Shown: piece after piece, positions 1 through 5,842 of the stretch
Position numbering within the stretch: the stretch's first letter is position 1
Layout of the letters: each line of letters starts with the position of its first letter
Source of the DNA: Gallionella sp.
Lineage (GTDB): Bacteria > Pseudomonadota > Gammaproteobacteria > Burkholderiales > Gallionellaceae
Length of the DNA: 10,341 bases
Direction of reading: 5' to 3'
Assembly (NCBI GenBank): GCA_004298605.1
Contig: SCPW01000239.1
Coordinates: 1 to 10,341, forward strand
Notes under the pieces: generated by a model
Databases searched by the model: none
Seen by the model: the letters and a program-made list of their open reading frames with translations, nothing else
What the model was told of the DNA's origin: nothing
Position numbers and translations under genes: made by a program

Positions 1-1242
1 CAGCGGATCGAGCGCGCCATTGCCATCGAGGTCGAACAACGCGGATTCGTTGCGGTAATCGCCGCTGGTGCGCAGCGCCCCGAGCGCGATGCCCAGCGAG
101 TCGGCGGCGCGCCCCCAGCCGCTGCCGGCCAGTTCGCCACCGGCGGTCAGCGCCCGGTCGAAGCGCACTTTGCCGTCGATCTGCTGGCCGTAGCGGCCGA
201 ACAGGGTCAAGGCATCATCCACCTTCTGATCCGCCGAGAAACCGATGCCGCTGTGGCGGCGCTCCACGCCGTCGTAACCCGCGCCGCGCCCGTTGCTCCA
301 CAGATAAGCGCGGTAGTTGCCCGACAGGTAGTTGAAGCGCGCCGCCGTTTCCGCCTGGGCGATGAGCAGCGGGCCGGAGAGCGAACCGGTGAAATCGGCG
401 CCGCGCCCGGAGCCAAACACGCCGAACGACAGCCCCCACTCCGAACCTTTCTCGCGTTCGTTCGCATATTGGGCGATCACGCCCGGCGCAAAGCCGTAGG
501 TATCGGCGCCGATGTCGCCGCCCGAATCCAGCAGCGGGTTATGCACGAAGACGTTGTTCATGAACTTGACCGATTCGTCGTCGGCGGACGTGTTCTGGTC
601 GAAGAACACGAAGGGGTCGATTTTTCCGAAGGTCAGATGCAGGTGTTCCCGCGCATTGGCCTTGCTGCTGTCCCCCAGCAACGGTGTCGTGAGCTGGTAC
701 CAGGCCTGCGCCAGGATAACGGTGGAGTCGTCGGCGGGGCTGCCGGCCAACTGGAAGGCCGTGGTGTTGGGCGTGCTGGCGTAGGTGCGCCCCGGAGCCA
801 CGCCGTCCCCTTGACCGAAGCGCAGTTGGGCGAATATCTTGCCTTCGGTGTTGCCTATCTCGCCGCCGGGCAGCCCGATGGCGACGTCGCCTCGATAGTT
901 GGCGAGCGTCCCCTGATTTCCTTCACTCGCATTTTGCACCACGCCGGTCAGGCTGGCGCCGACCGAGATGCCCTCCAAAGCCTCGATCTGGCGCGCCTGC
1001 TTCTGCATGGAAAGCGCCTGGAACTCGACCGCCTTCAGCCGGGTGACCACCTCCGGCTCCTTCTCGCTGATGCGTTCGCTGGCGAGCGATTTTTCCATTT
1101 CCTTGTTCTGCTGCTCCAGCGCTTCGACGCGCTGCACGAGGCGCTTCAGCTCCGCCAGCAAGGCGGCGGTATCGTCGGCAGCCGCAGCGGGCATGGCTAA
1201 CGCAGCCAACATCGCCGACAGCAAAGTTGGGGCGAGGCGCAT
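1..1242 (-). CDS. OprB-family outer-membrane porin (C-terminus off window)
   Basis: Outer-membrane beta-barrel of the carbohydrate-selective porin OprB family. The 414 visible residues begin with a signal peptide (MRLAPTLLSAMLAALAMPAAA, cleavage near residue 21-22). A periplasmic coiled coil follows at about residues 25-90 (LLAELKRLVQRVEALEQQ). The barrel then shows family-typical stretches: NYRGDVAIGLPGGEIG, FAQLRFGQGDG, ILAQAWYQL, FGKIDPFVFFDQN, FVHNPLLDSGGD and FGRYGQQIDG. The ATG lies 1 base after the stop of the P19-like gene, with AAGGCGGG upstream as ribosome binding site, so the two genes are almost certainly co-transcribed and translationally coupled. The gene is under the Fur boxes at 1898-1934. 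OprB relatives classically take up sugars. The pairing with a periplasmic iron protein suggests that here the substrate is an iron complex or another iron-limitation nutrient (inference). The last visible residues hold an EF-hand-like DLDGNGALD loop. The family call is confident; the substrate is unknown. Confidence 0.88.
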   Translation of the reverse strand, partial: MRLAPTLLSAMLAALAMPAAAADDTAALLAELKRLVQRVEALEQQNKEMEKSLASERISEKEPEVVTRLKAVEFQALSMQKQARQIEALEGISVGASLTGVVQNASEGNQGTLANYRGDVAIGLPGGEIGNTEGKIFAQLRFGQGDGVAPGRTYASTPNTTAFQLAGSPADDSTVILAQAWYQLTTPLLGDSSKANAREHLHLTFGKIDPFVFFDQNTSADDESVKFMNNVFVHNPLLDSGGDIGADTYGFAPGVIAQYANEREKGSEWGLSFGVFGSGRGADFTGSLSGPLLIAQAETAARFNYLSGNYRAYLWSNGRGAGYDGVERRHSGIGFSADQKVDDALTLFGRYGQQIDGKVRFDRALTAGGELAGSGWGRAADSLGIALGALRTSGDYRNESALFDLDGNGALDPL

Positions 1243-1243
1243 T

Positions 1244-1810
1244 TCAGTACCCGCCTTTTTTGCCGATACCGGCATAGGTAAACTCCCACTCCGCCTCGAA
1301 AGGTTTAGGCCACGGGCGCACCCCGGTGGCGCGGTCGGTATGGCGGCCGAAATGCTGACCCATCGAATTTTCCGGGGCAGCGGGCGGGTAGACGGTGAAC
1401 TTGACCTTGTATTTGCCCGGCCCCTTGAGCTTGACGTTGTCGCCGTAATGCGGCCCGTCGCTGGCCACCATCGGCATCATGTCACCCTTGATGACCTCGC
1501 CCGAAGGCAGCTTGGTCAGTTCATACTTCACCAGCAGATAGGGCATCCAGGAACCTTCCGGGAAGCCGTTGGGATTGTTGTCCAGCGCATGGATGTCGGC
1601 TTCCAGATGGATGTCCGTCTCCGACGCCTTTTTCATATGCCCGTCCGGCTCCATATCAATTGCCTGCAAATAAACGGCGGCCACCTCCATGCCCGCCATA
1701 TTCTGCGGCGCGCCGATCGGGTATTCGAGCGCAAGAGCCGGAGTGGCGAAACAGGCCAAAAAGGACGCTGCAATGGCGGTGCGGGTGATGCTGCTCAAAC
1801 GATAAGGCAT
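1244..1810 (-). CDS. P19/FetP-type periplasmic iron-transport protein
   Basis: Periplasmic protein of the Fe2+ transport protein family (PF10634: Campylobacter P19, E. coli FetP, FtrA of Bordetella). These bind Cu and Fe and feed FTR1-type or other inner-membrane iron importers. The 188 residues start with a 27-residue signal peptide (cleavage ALA|LEYPIG). Family signatures follow: MAGMEVAAVYLQAIDMEP at 38-55 with candidate ligand E42, DIHLEADIHA at 66-75 with H68 and H74, MPMVASDGPHYG with M114 and H121 seven apart as in FetP, and GQHFGRH with H153/H157. I chose the ATG at 1810 because a strong AAGGAGAGG lies just upstream and the signal peptide starts there. The in-frame ATG at 1831 lies upstream of that ribosome binding site. 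No FTR1 permease is visible in the window, so the inner-membrane partner must lie elsewhere. The upstream leader and the signal-peptide coding DNA closely resemble those of the porin gene at 3480-4733. Confidence 0.93.
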   Translation of the reverse strand: MPYRLSSITRTAIAASFLACFATPALALEYPIGAPQNMAGMEVAAVYLQAIDMEPDGHMKKASETDIHLEADIHALDNNPNGFPEGSWMPYLLVKYELTKLPSGEVIKGDMMPMVASDGPHYGDNVKLKGPGKYKVKFTVYPPAAPENSMGQHFGRHTDRATGVRPWPKPFEAEWEFTYAGIGKKGGY

Positions 1811-1950
1811 GTGTGTTTCCTCTCCTTGCAATGCGGCTGGCTGGGATTTTCGCCCGGCTTTCGCGGGTTGAATAAATTGTTGCTAAAACATATCTAATGA
1901 GAATGATTCTTATTCTATATGATAATTATTCTCATATGCAAGCAATTTAT
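1811..1950 (-). repeat. Fur-regulated leader, copy A
   Basis: First of three homologous promoter/5' UTR cassettes in the window (others at 4734-4866 and 7524-7665). From the P19-like start codon outward it holds the ribosome binding site, a conserved block containing ATGCGGCTGGCTGGG (plus-strand reading), the block GCCCGGCTTTCGCGGGTTG (19 bases also found in copy C), the two Fur boxes and a distal CAAGC.ATTTAT tail. The distal tail marks the end of clear similarity between copies. The similarity to copy B continues past the start codon into the signal-peptide coding region. Confidence 0.85.
1898..1934 (-). promoter_or_regulatory. Tandem Fur boxes for the P19-porin operon
   Basis: Two Fur boxes of the 7-1-7 type (consensus TGATAATNATTATCA): TGAGAATGATTCTTA at 1898-1912 and TGATAATTATTCTCA at 1920-1934. 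The second has one mismatch to the consensus. The centres are 22 bp apart, about two helical turns, so two Fur dimers could bind the same DNA face. They lie 88-124 bp upstream of the P19-like start codon, where they would overlap the promoter. The expected outcome is repression when iron is plentiful. Confidence 0.85.
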
Positions 1951-1968
1951 CCTTGAAAATTCTGTTAA

Positions 1969-2118
1969 CCACAGAGAACACAGAGATCACAGAGTAAAAA
2001 CAAACTGTTGCCCACGAGAATTGATTCACCTTTGGGGTGTGTCATAAAAATGTGTAACACCATTGATTTCTCTGTGTACTCTGTGTTCTCTGTGGCTTGA
2101 ACTGAGGTTTTTAGGTTT
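1969..2118. repeat. Composite palindromic intergenic element 1 (CACAGAG type)
   Basis: CCACAGAGAACACAGAG at 1969-1985 is matched by its exact reverse complement at 2079-2095, a 17-bp perfect inverted repeat. Inside each arm the CACAGAG unit is itself iterated. Directly to the right is AACTGAGGTTTTTAGGTTT (2100-2118), which recurs inverted at the left end of the second element (9902-9920). The core at 2007-2030 matches the core at 9960-9983 in 18 of 24 ungapped positions. No convincing protein is encoded. Such CACAGAG repeats are common between genes in environmental bacteria. This one looks like a non-autonomous mobile or structured-RNA element, mechanism unknown. Confidence 0.75.
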
Positions 2119-2136
2119 ATACACCGCCAGTAACTT

Positions 2137-2151
2137 GGGGCGCGATTGACC
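2137..2151. repeat. GGGCGCGATTTACC box, copy 1
   Basis: GGGGCGCGATTGACC is one of three near-identical copies in intergenic DNA (others at 7679-7692 and 10089-10102). Copies 1 and 2 share the left flank CCA.TAACTT. Copies 1 and 3 follow an AACT.AG.TTTTTAGGTT box by about 20 bases. It behaves like a REP-type dispersed repeat. Confidence 0.6.
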
Positions 2152-2167
2152 TCGAATAGACATGCGG

Positions 2168-2204
2168 GTTGGGTCAGGCGCAGTTCTTTGCGCCGTAGCC
2201 CAAC
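2168..2204. repeat. REP-like hairpin
   Basis: GTTGGG at 2168-2173 and the complementary CCCAAC ending at 2204 enclose the inner stem GGCGCA/TGCGCC around a short GTTCTT loop. This gives a two-part hairpin of a type often dispersed between genes in Proteobacteria. It lies in a gene-free stretch upstream of operon 1 and downstream of operon 2. No function is evident. Confidence 0.6.
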
Positions 2205-2237
2205 ATAAAGCAATATTGAAAATTGGGGTTGTTGGAT

Positions 2238-2291
2238 TACGTACGTCGGTGGTGAGATTCGAACCCTGAAGCCGCTAACCCAACGTACGCA
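2238..2291 (-). other. Palindrome with a tRNA T-arm-like loop
   Basis: Read on the minus strand, TGCGTACGTTGG pairs with CCGACGTACGTA (12 bp with two G-T wobbles). The loop holds GGGTTCGAATCTC, which resembles a tRNA T-arm and 3' half. No matching acceptor 5' strand, D-arm or anticodon arm can be placed upstream, so this is not a tRNA gene. It may be a tRNA remnant or a repeat with a chance T-loop. Next to it, GGTTGTC/GACAACC forms a hairpin at 2324-2344. Confidence 0.3.
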
Positions 2292-2296
2292 CTTAC

Positions 2297-2486
2297 TCCC
2301 TTCTCCCGCATAACCAGCGACTTGGTTGTCGTTTTTTGACAACCTAGTCGAATGGCTAGTAGTTACATCAGGCGGGAGAAGGGTTGGGGATGAGGGTCTG
2401 TAAATGCATAAAAAATTTGTTTGGATCGGCACCCCACTCACTAACCCTCACCCCACCCCCTCTCCCGCCTGCGGGAGAGGGGTTTT
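2297..2486. repeat. Nested GCGGGAGAAGGG inverted repeats and stem-loop
   Basis: The block at 2371-2397 (GGCGGGAGAAGGGTTGGGG and on to GAGGGT) is repeated inverted with small changes at 2444-2469. A shorter inverted match, CCCTTCTCCCGC, lies just left at 2299-2310. At the right end, CCCCTCTCCCGC (2457-2468) and GCGGGAGAGGGG (2471-2482) form a 12-bp hairpin followed on the plus strand by TTTT. It starts about 17 bases beyond the stop codon of operon 2, so on the minus strand it could stabilise or end the operon-2 transcript, although no U-run follows it there. The region has no plausible coding content. Confidence 0.6.
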
Positions 2487-2498
2487 ACCCGGCAGTTT

Positions 2499-2948
2499 TT
2501 ACGGATGGCGCAACGGGCGGGCTTTCTTGCCGAGCCGGATATGCAAAGGAATGAGCAGCGCTACGCTCGCCCCCAGCACCTGATGGAACAGGCTGAAAGC
2601 GTCGCGCCAGTCTTCGTGGGGCGGGTAGTACAAGGTCAGGCCGCTGAGTGCGAGCAGCAGCAGCGCGCCGGTCAGCGCCAAACCGCTGGCGCGGTTGCGC
2701 CGCGCGCGCCAGTTGCCCATCTGGTGCAGCGCGAGCAGGCTGCCGGCCACCCACAGCAGCACGTATGCCGACACGCCGTGCGCCACCAGCAGCCGGTGGC
2801 GCCAGCCGCGCAGCGGGTTGGCGAAATCCTGCGGATCCAGCCCCCATCCCAGCGCTATCCACAGCAGGCCGCTCAAGATGGCGATCCAGCAGACGCCATG
2901 CACCATGCGGCGCACCTGCGAGCCGAGGCGTGTTCCCCATGCGCTCAC
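2499..2948 (-). CDS. Four-helix His-rich membrane protein, b-type cytochrome-like
   Basis: Small integral membrane protein (149 residues) with four predicted membrane helices at about 16-35, 53-74, 88-108 and 119-139. Histidines sit in or near the helices (H17, H51, H57, H75, H122, H136), the arrangement expected of a haem-b protein such as the DUF4405/cytochrome b561-like group. The start is GTG at 2948, overlapping the stop of the FMN-binding gene as GTGA, so the two are translationally coupled. Paired with a secreted flavoprotein and under Fur control, it most likely carries electrons across the inner membrane to the periplasmic FMN domain, for example for ferric reduction (inference). The haem ligands cannot be assigned from sequence alone. 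The family name is my best guess; the membrane topology is well supported. Confidence 0.75.
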   Translation of the reverse strand: MSAWGTRLGSQVRRMVHGVCWIAILSGLLWIALGWGLDPQDFANPLRGWRHRLLVAHGVSAYVLLWVAGSLLALHQMGNWRARRNRASGLALTGALLLLALSGLTLYYPPHEDWRDAFSLFHQVLGASVALLIPLHIRLGKKARPLRHP

Positions 2949-3478
2949 GGCTTGCTTGCTCCCCCGGCAACAGCCTGCCGGTGCAGCAGCAACGCGAGCC
3001 GCGCCAAGCGGCTCAGCGCGCGCACCGACAGGGTGGCGCCGGAGATGCCGTCGATGCGGCGATCCAAGCCCTGCGCGGGAGTAAGGCGGGCGCCGGTGAA
3101 CTGGGCGGTGAATGCGGGGTTTTTCACTTCCCAGCCACGGCTTTCCCGGTAGACCAACACCCGCACCCGCTCCACCGCATCACTGTCCACGGCGATACCC
3201 ACGGTGATGGGCATTTCCTTGCCGATTTCCTCCAGCACCCAGGCGGTGCGCTGCCCGCTGCGCCAGTAGCGCAGGCGCGCTGCGGGGTAGTCGTGTTCCA
3301 GAATCCCGCGCGCGGCTGCGCGCAGCTCGCCCGCCAGCCAGAGCGTGTCCGGCGCGGGCGGCTGCGGATAGACTTCCTGCAAAAACCTAGCCGTTTCCGC
3401 CTCCTGATCTGCGCCCCAGGCCGGGGTGAGCCAGGAGGAGGCTAGGGCGAGCAGCAGCAACAGGCGGCGCAAAACCAT
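2945..3478 (-). CDS. Secreted FMN-binding domain protein (covalent flavin site)
   Basis: Periplasmic protein of 177 residues with an N-terminal signal peptide (MVLRRLLLLLALASSWLTPA, cleavage near WGA at 21-23) and a C-terminal FMN-binding domain of the RnfG/NqrC/NosR type (PF04205). The flavinylation motif DGISGAT at 143-149 is intact, with T149 as the residue expected to be linked to FMN by ApbE. No apbE is visible in the window. I took the ATG at 3478 rather than the in-frame ATG at 3523 because the signal peptide begins there and it lies 1 base after the porin stop codon. The next gene starts within its stop codon. The domain passes electrons one at a time; its likely donor is the coupled membrane protein. 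The acceptor is unknown, with ferric iron favoured by the Fur control. Confidence 0.87.
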   Translation of the reverse strand: MVLRRLLLLLALASSWLTPAWGADQEAETARFLQEVYPQPPAPDTLWLAGELRAAARGILEHDYPAARLRYWRSGQRTAWVLEEIGKEMPITVGIAVDSDAVERVRVLVYRESRGWEVKNPAFTAQFTGARLTPAQGLDRRIDGISGATLSVRALSRLARLALLLHRQAVAGGASKP

Positions 3479-3479
3479 A

Positions 3480-4733
3480 TCAGAACTGGTAGCCGATGCC
3501 GAGGTTGTAGCCATCGTACTCATCCTTGCCGGTGGGTGATTTCTGGTTCTGGAAATCCAGCTTCACCACCACATCGGGGTGTGGCCAGTAATTCACGCCC
3601 ACGTCGGTCTGGCGGTACTGGCTGTCCGCCGCGTCGCCGGCCTGGTTGTCCCAGCGGCTGTGGCGGGCGAACACGCCCCATTGTTCGGTGAATTTCCAGG
3701 CCGGTTCCACATACCAGCCGTTCTGTTTGTTGGCGCCCACGGCTTTGGGGCCGTTGCCGTCCAAACTCCAATTGGCGTATAGCGCCCGCAGGCCGAACTG
3801 GCCTTTGTTCACCGCCGCATGGGTTTCATATAGCCTGGCCGCGCCCGCCGCCGCATCGGCGCTCTGGGTGACGTCGGACTGATAATGCACCGTCCCCGCC
3901 AGTTCCACGCCCGGAATGCCGGTCCATTTCAGGCGCGCGGTATAGGCCGGATCTTTGGCCGGGGCATTGGCGACATGCTGGCGACCGTCACGCACCGCGT
4001 AATTCTTGCCCGCCGTAGTTTTCAGACCGCTGGTGATAGCGCCATCCACGGCGAAACCGTTGCCCAGACGCGCGCTCAGGCTGGCGCCGCCTTCCCGCCA
4101 AGTGGTCGGGATGATATTGGTCTCCACCGGATTGCGCTCCACGCCGTAGAACGTGGGCGGCTCGTGGGTTTCGCTGATGATGCCCACCGGCATCAGCAAC
4201 AGCCCGGCCTTGGCGGACAAGCTATCGCTCAGGGTGAAATCCAGATAGGCCTGCTCCAGCCCCACCAGCCCCGTGCTGGCCGTTCCGCTCTGCGTATCCT
4301 TGGACAAGGCGTGCTCGACTTCCAGCTCCGAAAAGAAACGCACGCGGTCGTTGAACTGATGCCCCATGAACAGCACGAAACGATGGAAATCCAGCTCGTC
4401 CTTGCTGGCTCCGCCAGGTTTTTCATTATTCAACTTGTTCAAATGCAGTTCGCCATAACCGCCGAACTGGGTTTTTTCCGCCCAAGCCGCCTTGGGTGAC
4501 GTACCTTGAACGGTAATTTTTTCCAACTGCTCGCCGGCGACCTCGACTTTCTGTTCGGCTTTTTGCAACTGGCCTTTCAGCGCCCGGTTTTCGCGTTCCA
4601 GGCTATCCATGCGCGACTCCATCGCTTTGAAGCGTTCTTCCATGCTCATGTCCGCCTGCGCCGGTGCTGCGAAACAGGCCAACAGGGACACCGCAATGGC
4701 AGCGCGGGTTATGCTATTCAAGCGATGTGACAT
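3480..4733 (-). CDS. Porin O/P-like outer-membrane barrel
   Basis: Outer-membrane porin of 417 residues. A 27-residue signal peptide (cleavage AQA|DMSM) is followed by a short coiled coil at about 30-75 (MEERFKAMESRMDSLEREN). The barrel begins GGYGELHLNKL and continues with MGHQFNDRVRFFSELEVEHA and LEQAYLDFTLSDSLSAKAG, typical of the phosphate-selective porin O/P group. It ends NLGIGYQF with the C-terminal Phe recognised by the BAM complex. The ATG at 4733 follows GTAGAGGAAG as ribosome binding site; the in-frame ATG at 4838 lies inside the Fur box and is not used. It is the first gene of an operon with an FMN-binding protein and a membrane cytochrome-like protein, controlled by the Fur boxes at 4811-4847. 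Its substrate is unknown, and the phosphate label of the family should not be taken literally. The signal peptide is 19/27 identical to that of the P19-like protein. Confidence 0.85.
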   Translation of the reverse strand: MSHRLNSITRAAIAVSLLACFAAPAQADMSMEERFKAMESRMDSLERENRALKGQLQKAEQKVEVAGEQLEKITVQGTSPKAAWAEKTQFGGYGELHLNKLNNEKPGGASKDELDFHRFVLFMGHQFNDRVRFFSELEVEHALSKDTQSGTASTGLVGLEQAYLDFTLSDSLSAKAGLLLMPVGIISETHEPPTFYGVERNPVETNIIPTTWREGGASLSARLGNGFAVDGAITSGLKTTAGKNYAVRDGRQHVANAPAKDPAYTARLKWTGIPGVELAGTVHYQSDVTQSADAAAGAARLYETHAAVNKGQFGLRALYANWSLDGNGPKAVGANKQNGWYVEPAWKFTEQWGVFARHSRWDNQAGDAADSQYRQTDVGVNYWPHPDVVVKLDFQNQKSPTGKDEYDGYNLGIGYQF

Positions 4734-4866
4734 TTGTGCTTCCTCTACTTGTAATGCGGCTGGCTGGGTGTTTCGCCTGGCTTGCTGCGAGTTTAAAAAA
4801 TAATTGCATATGAGAATGGTTATCATTCTATATGACAACCATTCTCATATGCAAGCGGTTTATGCG
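4734..4866 (-). repeat. Fur-regulated leader, copy B
   Basis: Second homologous promoter/5' UTR cassette, upstream of the porin O/P-like gene. It shares with copy A the plus-strand block AATGCGGCTGGCTGGG, the Fur-box arrangement, the central TATATGA spacer and the distal ATGCAAGC tail. The middle (TTTCGCCTGGCTTGCTGCG) has drifted relative to copies A and C, which suggests an older or differently selected copy. Confidence 0.82.
4811..4847 (-). promoter_or_regulatory. Tandem Fur boxes for the porin-flavoprotein operon
   Basis: TGAGAATGGTTATCA at 4811-4825 and TGACAACCATTCTCA at 4833-4847, centres 22 bp apart. The whole site lies within a larger perfect palindrome: GCATATGAGAATGGTT at 4806-4821 against its exact complement at 4837-4852. 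This is the most symmetrical of the three sites and predicts binding of two Fur dimers. The Fur palindrome would also read in the plus direction, but no Fur-dependent gene follows there; the toxin-antitoxin module starts 240 bp away. Confidence 0.85.
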
Positions 4867-5088
4867 CGATCATTTATGGCGCTGGCAAGACTGCTTCAGG
4901 AAACCTTGAATAACGGCGAGATGCGGGCGATTGACTGCCTTGGCTGCCGATAAATTAACGAGCCCTTAACCCTGCGGCCATCTGCGCGAAAAGCCGCGCA
5001 GGCCGGTTACCCCCACGTCGAGCATCTCCCCATCACCCGGCACCAAACTCGCGGTACAATTTTCACTATCTTTACGGAGGCATTAGCC

Positions 5089-5313
5089 ATGGGAAACCAA
5101 CTCGAATTGCTCGAAGCCGAAGCCCTGAAACTAACTGCCGGTGAACGCGCAGCTTTCGCCCAGCTTTTGCTCGCTAGTCTCGACGAAGATACCGAGATTG
5201 AGGAAGCGTGTGCCACCGAAACCGAGCGCAGAATTGCTGACATCGAAAGTGGGGTGGTACAAGTCATTCCGATTGCTGACGCTCTGGCTCAGGTACGCGC
5301 AGCACTGGAGTGA
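5089..5313 (+). CDS. Antitoxin, addiction-module component family (PF09720)
   Basis: Short acidic helical protein of 74 residues matching the putative addiction module component family. It opens with a LELLEAEALKLTAGERAAFAQ helix and LLLASLDED, then ERRIADIESG and a C-terminal IADALAQVRAAL. Members neutralise ParE/RelE-type toxins encoded just downstream. The Trp usually seen before the ERR helix appears to be Cys here (EEACATE). A GGAGG ribosome binding site stands nine bases before the ATG, and a TACAAT at 5055-5060 could serve as -10. The stop overlaps the toxin start as GTGA. The module sits on the plus strand between two minus-strand Fur operons. Confidence 0.85.
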   Translation: MGNQLELLEAEALKLTAGERAAFAQLLLASLDEDTEIEEACATETERRIADIESGVVQVIPIADALAQVRAALE

Positions 5314-5600
5314 AGCTCGTCGTTACTCCGCCGGCGCTCGCCGAACTGCACGACGCAGCAGCGTTTTATACGCTGAAGGCGAATGTCGAGCTTGGTCTCG
5401 CGTTTGTGGCTGAGTTTGAACGAACGGCCAATCTTGTACTGGACAACCCTCTGCTTGGTGTCGTGTTTCGTAGCACTCGCCGACGATATATCCTCCGTCG
5501 ATTCCCATATAGCATTTATCAGGTCACCGCAGAGGAGCTCCGAATTCTCGCCGTGGCACATCACAGGCGGCGTCCTGGCTACTGGGCGCAACGGAAATAG
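5310..5600 (+). CDS. ParE/RelE-family toxin
   Basis: Basic protein of 96 residues with the ParE/RelE toxin fold pattern. It has VVTPPALAELHDAAAFY at the N-terminus, a helical middle (LGLAFVAEFERTANLVLDNP), a strand VFRSTRRRYILRRFPYSIYQV and the C-terminal LRILAVAHHRRRPGYW. The start is GTG at 5310, overlapping the antitoxin stop by 4 bases. Relatives either poison gyrase (ParE) or cleave mRNA (RelE). The sequence fits the ParE branch better, but the target cannot be fixed by reading. Length and motifs look intact, so the toxin is probably functional. It converges with hemP, leaving 68 bp between them. Confidence 0.88.
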   Translation: MKLVVTPPALAELHDAAAFYTLKANVELGLAFVAEFERTANLVLDNPLLGVVFRSTRRRYILRRFPYSIYQVTAEELRILAVAHHRRRPGYWAQRK

Positions 5601-5668
5601 TACGCCGTGACATTTCGATTACGATACCCGACCTGACATTCAACCCGGACTCCGCAAAAGCGCAGCCC

Positions 5669-5842
5669 TCACTTCGTCAATATCAGCTTGTTCTGCCGGG
5701 TGATGCGCAAGCGGTATTCCTCGCCCTTGTGCGCAATGACCACCTCGTTGCCGCCACGGAATAGTTCGCGGCTATCGACTTGCCGGTTGCGCGGCATCCG
5801 CATGGCGGCGGGGATTGGTGGCGTTTTGGCGGGAGCGTTCAT
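5669..5842 (-). CDS. hemP: HemP-family small protein
   Basis: A 57-residue protein whose C-terminal half is a clear HemP domain (PF10636): VDSRELFRGGNEVVIAHKG, then EYRLRITRQNKLILTK at the very end. HemP/HmuP is usually encoded beside haem-uptake receptors, and in Burkholderia/Bradyrhizobium-type bacteria it is needed to express haem transport genes. The ATG at 5842 overlaps the stop of the DUF2325 gene as ATGA, so it is the last gene of a three-gene Fur-controlled operon. An upstream in-frame ATG at 6061 exists but lies inside the DUF2325 gene and is not credible. No TonB-dependent haem receptor or haem ABC transporter is in the window, so this hemP is separated from any such genes. An imperfect stem (GGACTCCGC/GCGCAGCCC, 5647-5668) directly after the stop may act as a weak transcript end. 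Confidence 0.92.
   Translation of the reverse strand: MNAPAKTPPIPAAMRMPRNRQVDSRELFRGGNEVVIAHKGEEYRLRITRQNKLILTK

Noticed and set aside
253..1200. Long plus-strand open frame of 315 codons
   Set aside because: It lies antisense to the OprB-like porin, whose frame has a signal peptide and family motifs; the plus frame has an Arg/Gly-rich shadow composition.
968..1897. Plus-strand open frame of 309 codons
   Set aside because: It spans the porin start, the whole P19-like gene and the leader in antisense; no recognisable domain.
2168..2282. Possible integron attC site (GTTGGGT, GCCCAAC, GTTGGAT and ACCCAAC core-like heptamers)
   Set aside because: The heptamers are in the wrong order and spacing for attC, and no integrase or cassette array is present; they fit a REP-like palindrome better.
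1965..2441. Open frame of 158 codons on the minus strand over the intergenic repeats
   Set aside because: Its residues are translations of CACAGAG repeats and palindromes (TENTEYTEKS, LCDLCVLCG), with no ribosome binding site or family match.
2485..2970. Alternative minus-strand frame of 161 codons over the membrane-protein gene
   Set aside because: The competing frame at 2499-2948 has four clean membrane helices and a GTGA overlap with the preceding gene; this one is Arg/Ala/Pro-rich noise.
4982..5001. CTGCGCG/CGCGCAG hairpin as terminator before the toxin-antitoxin module
   Set aside because: The stem is perfect but no T-run follows on either strand and no transcript is expected to end there.
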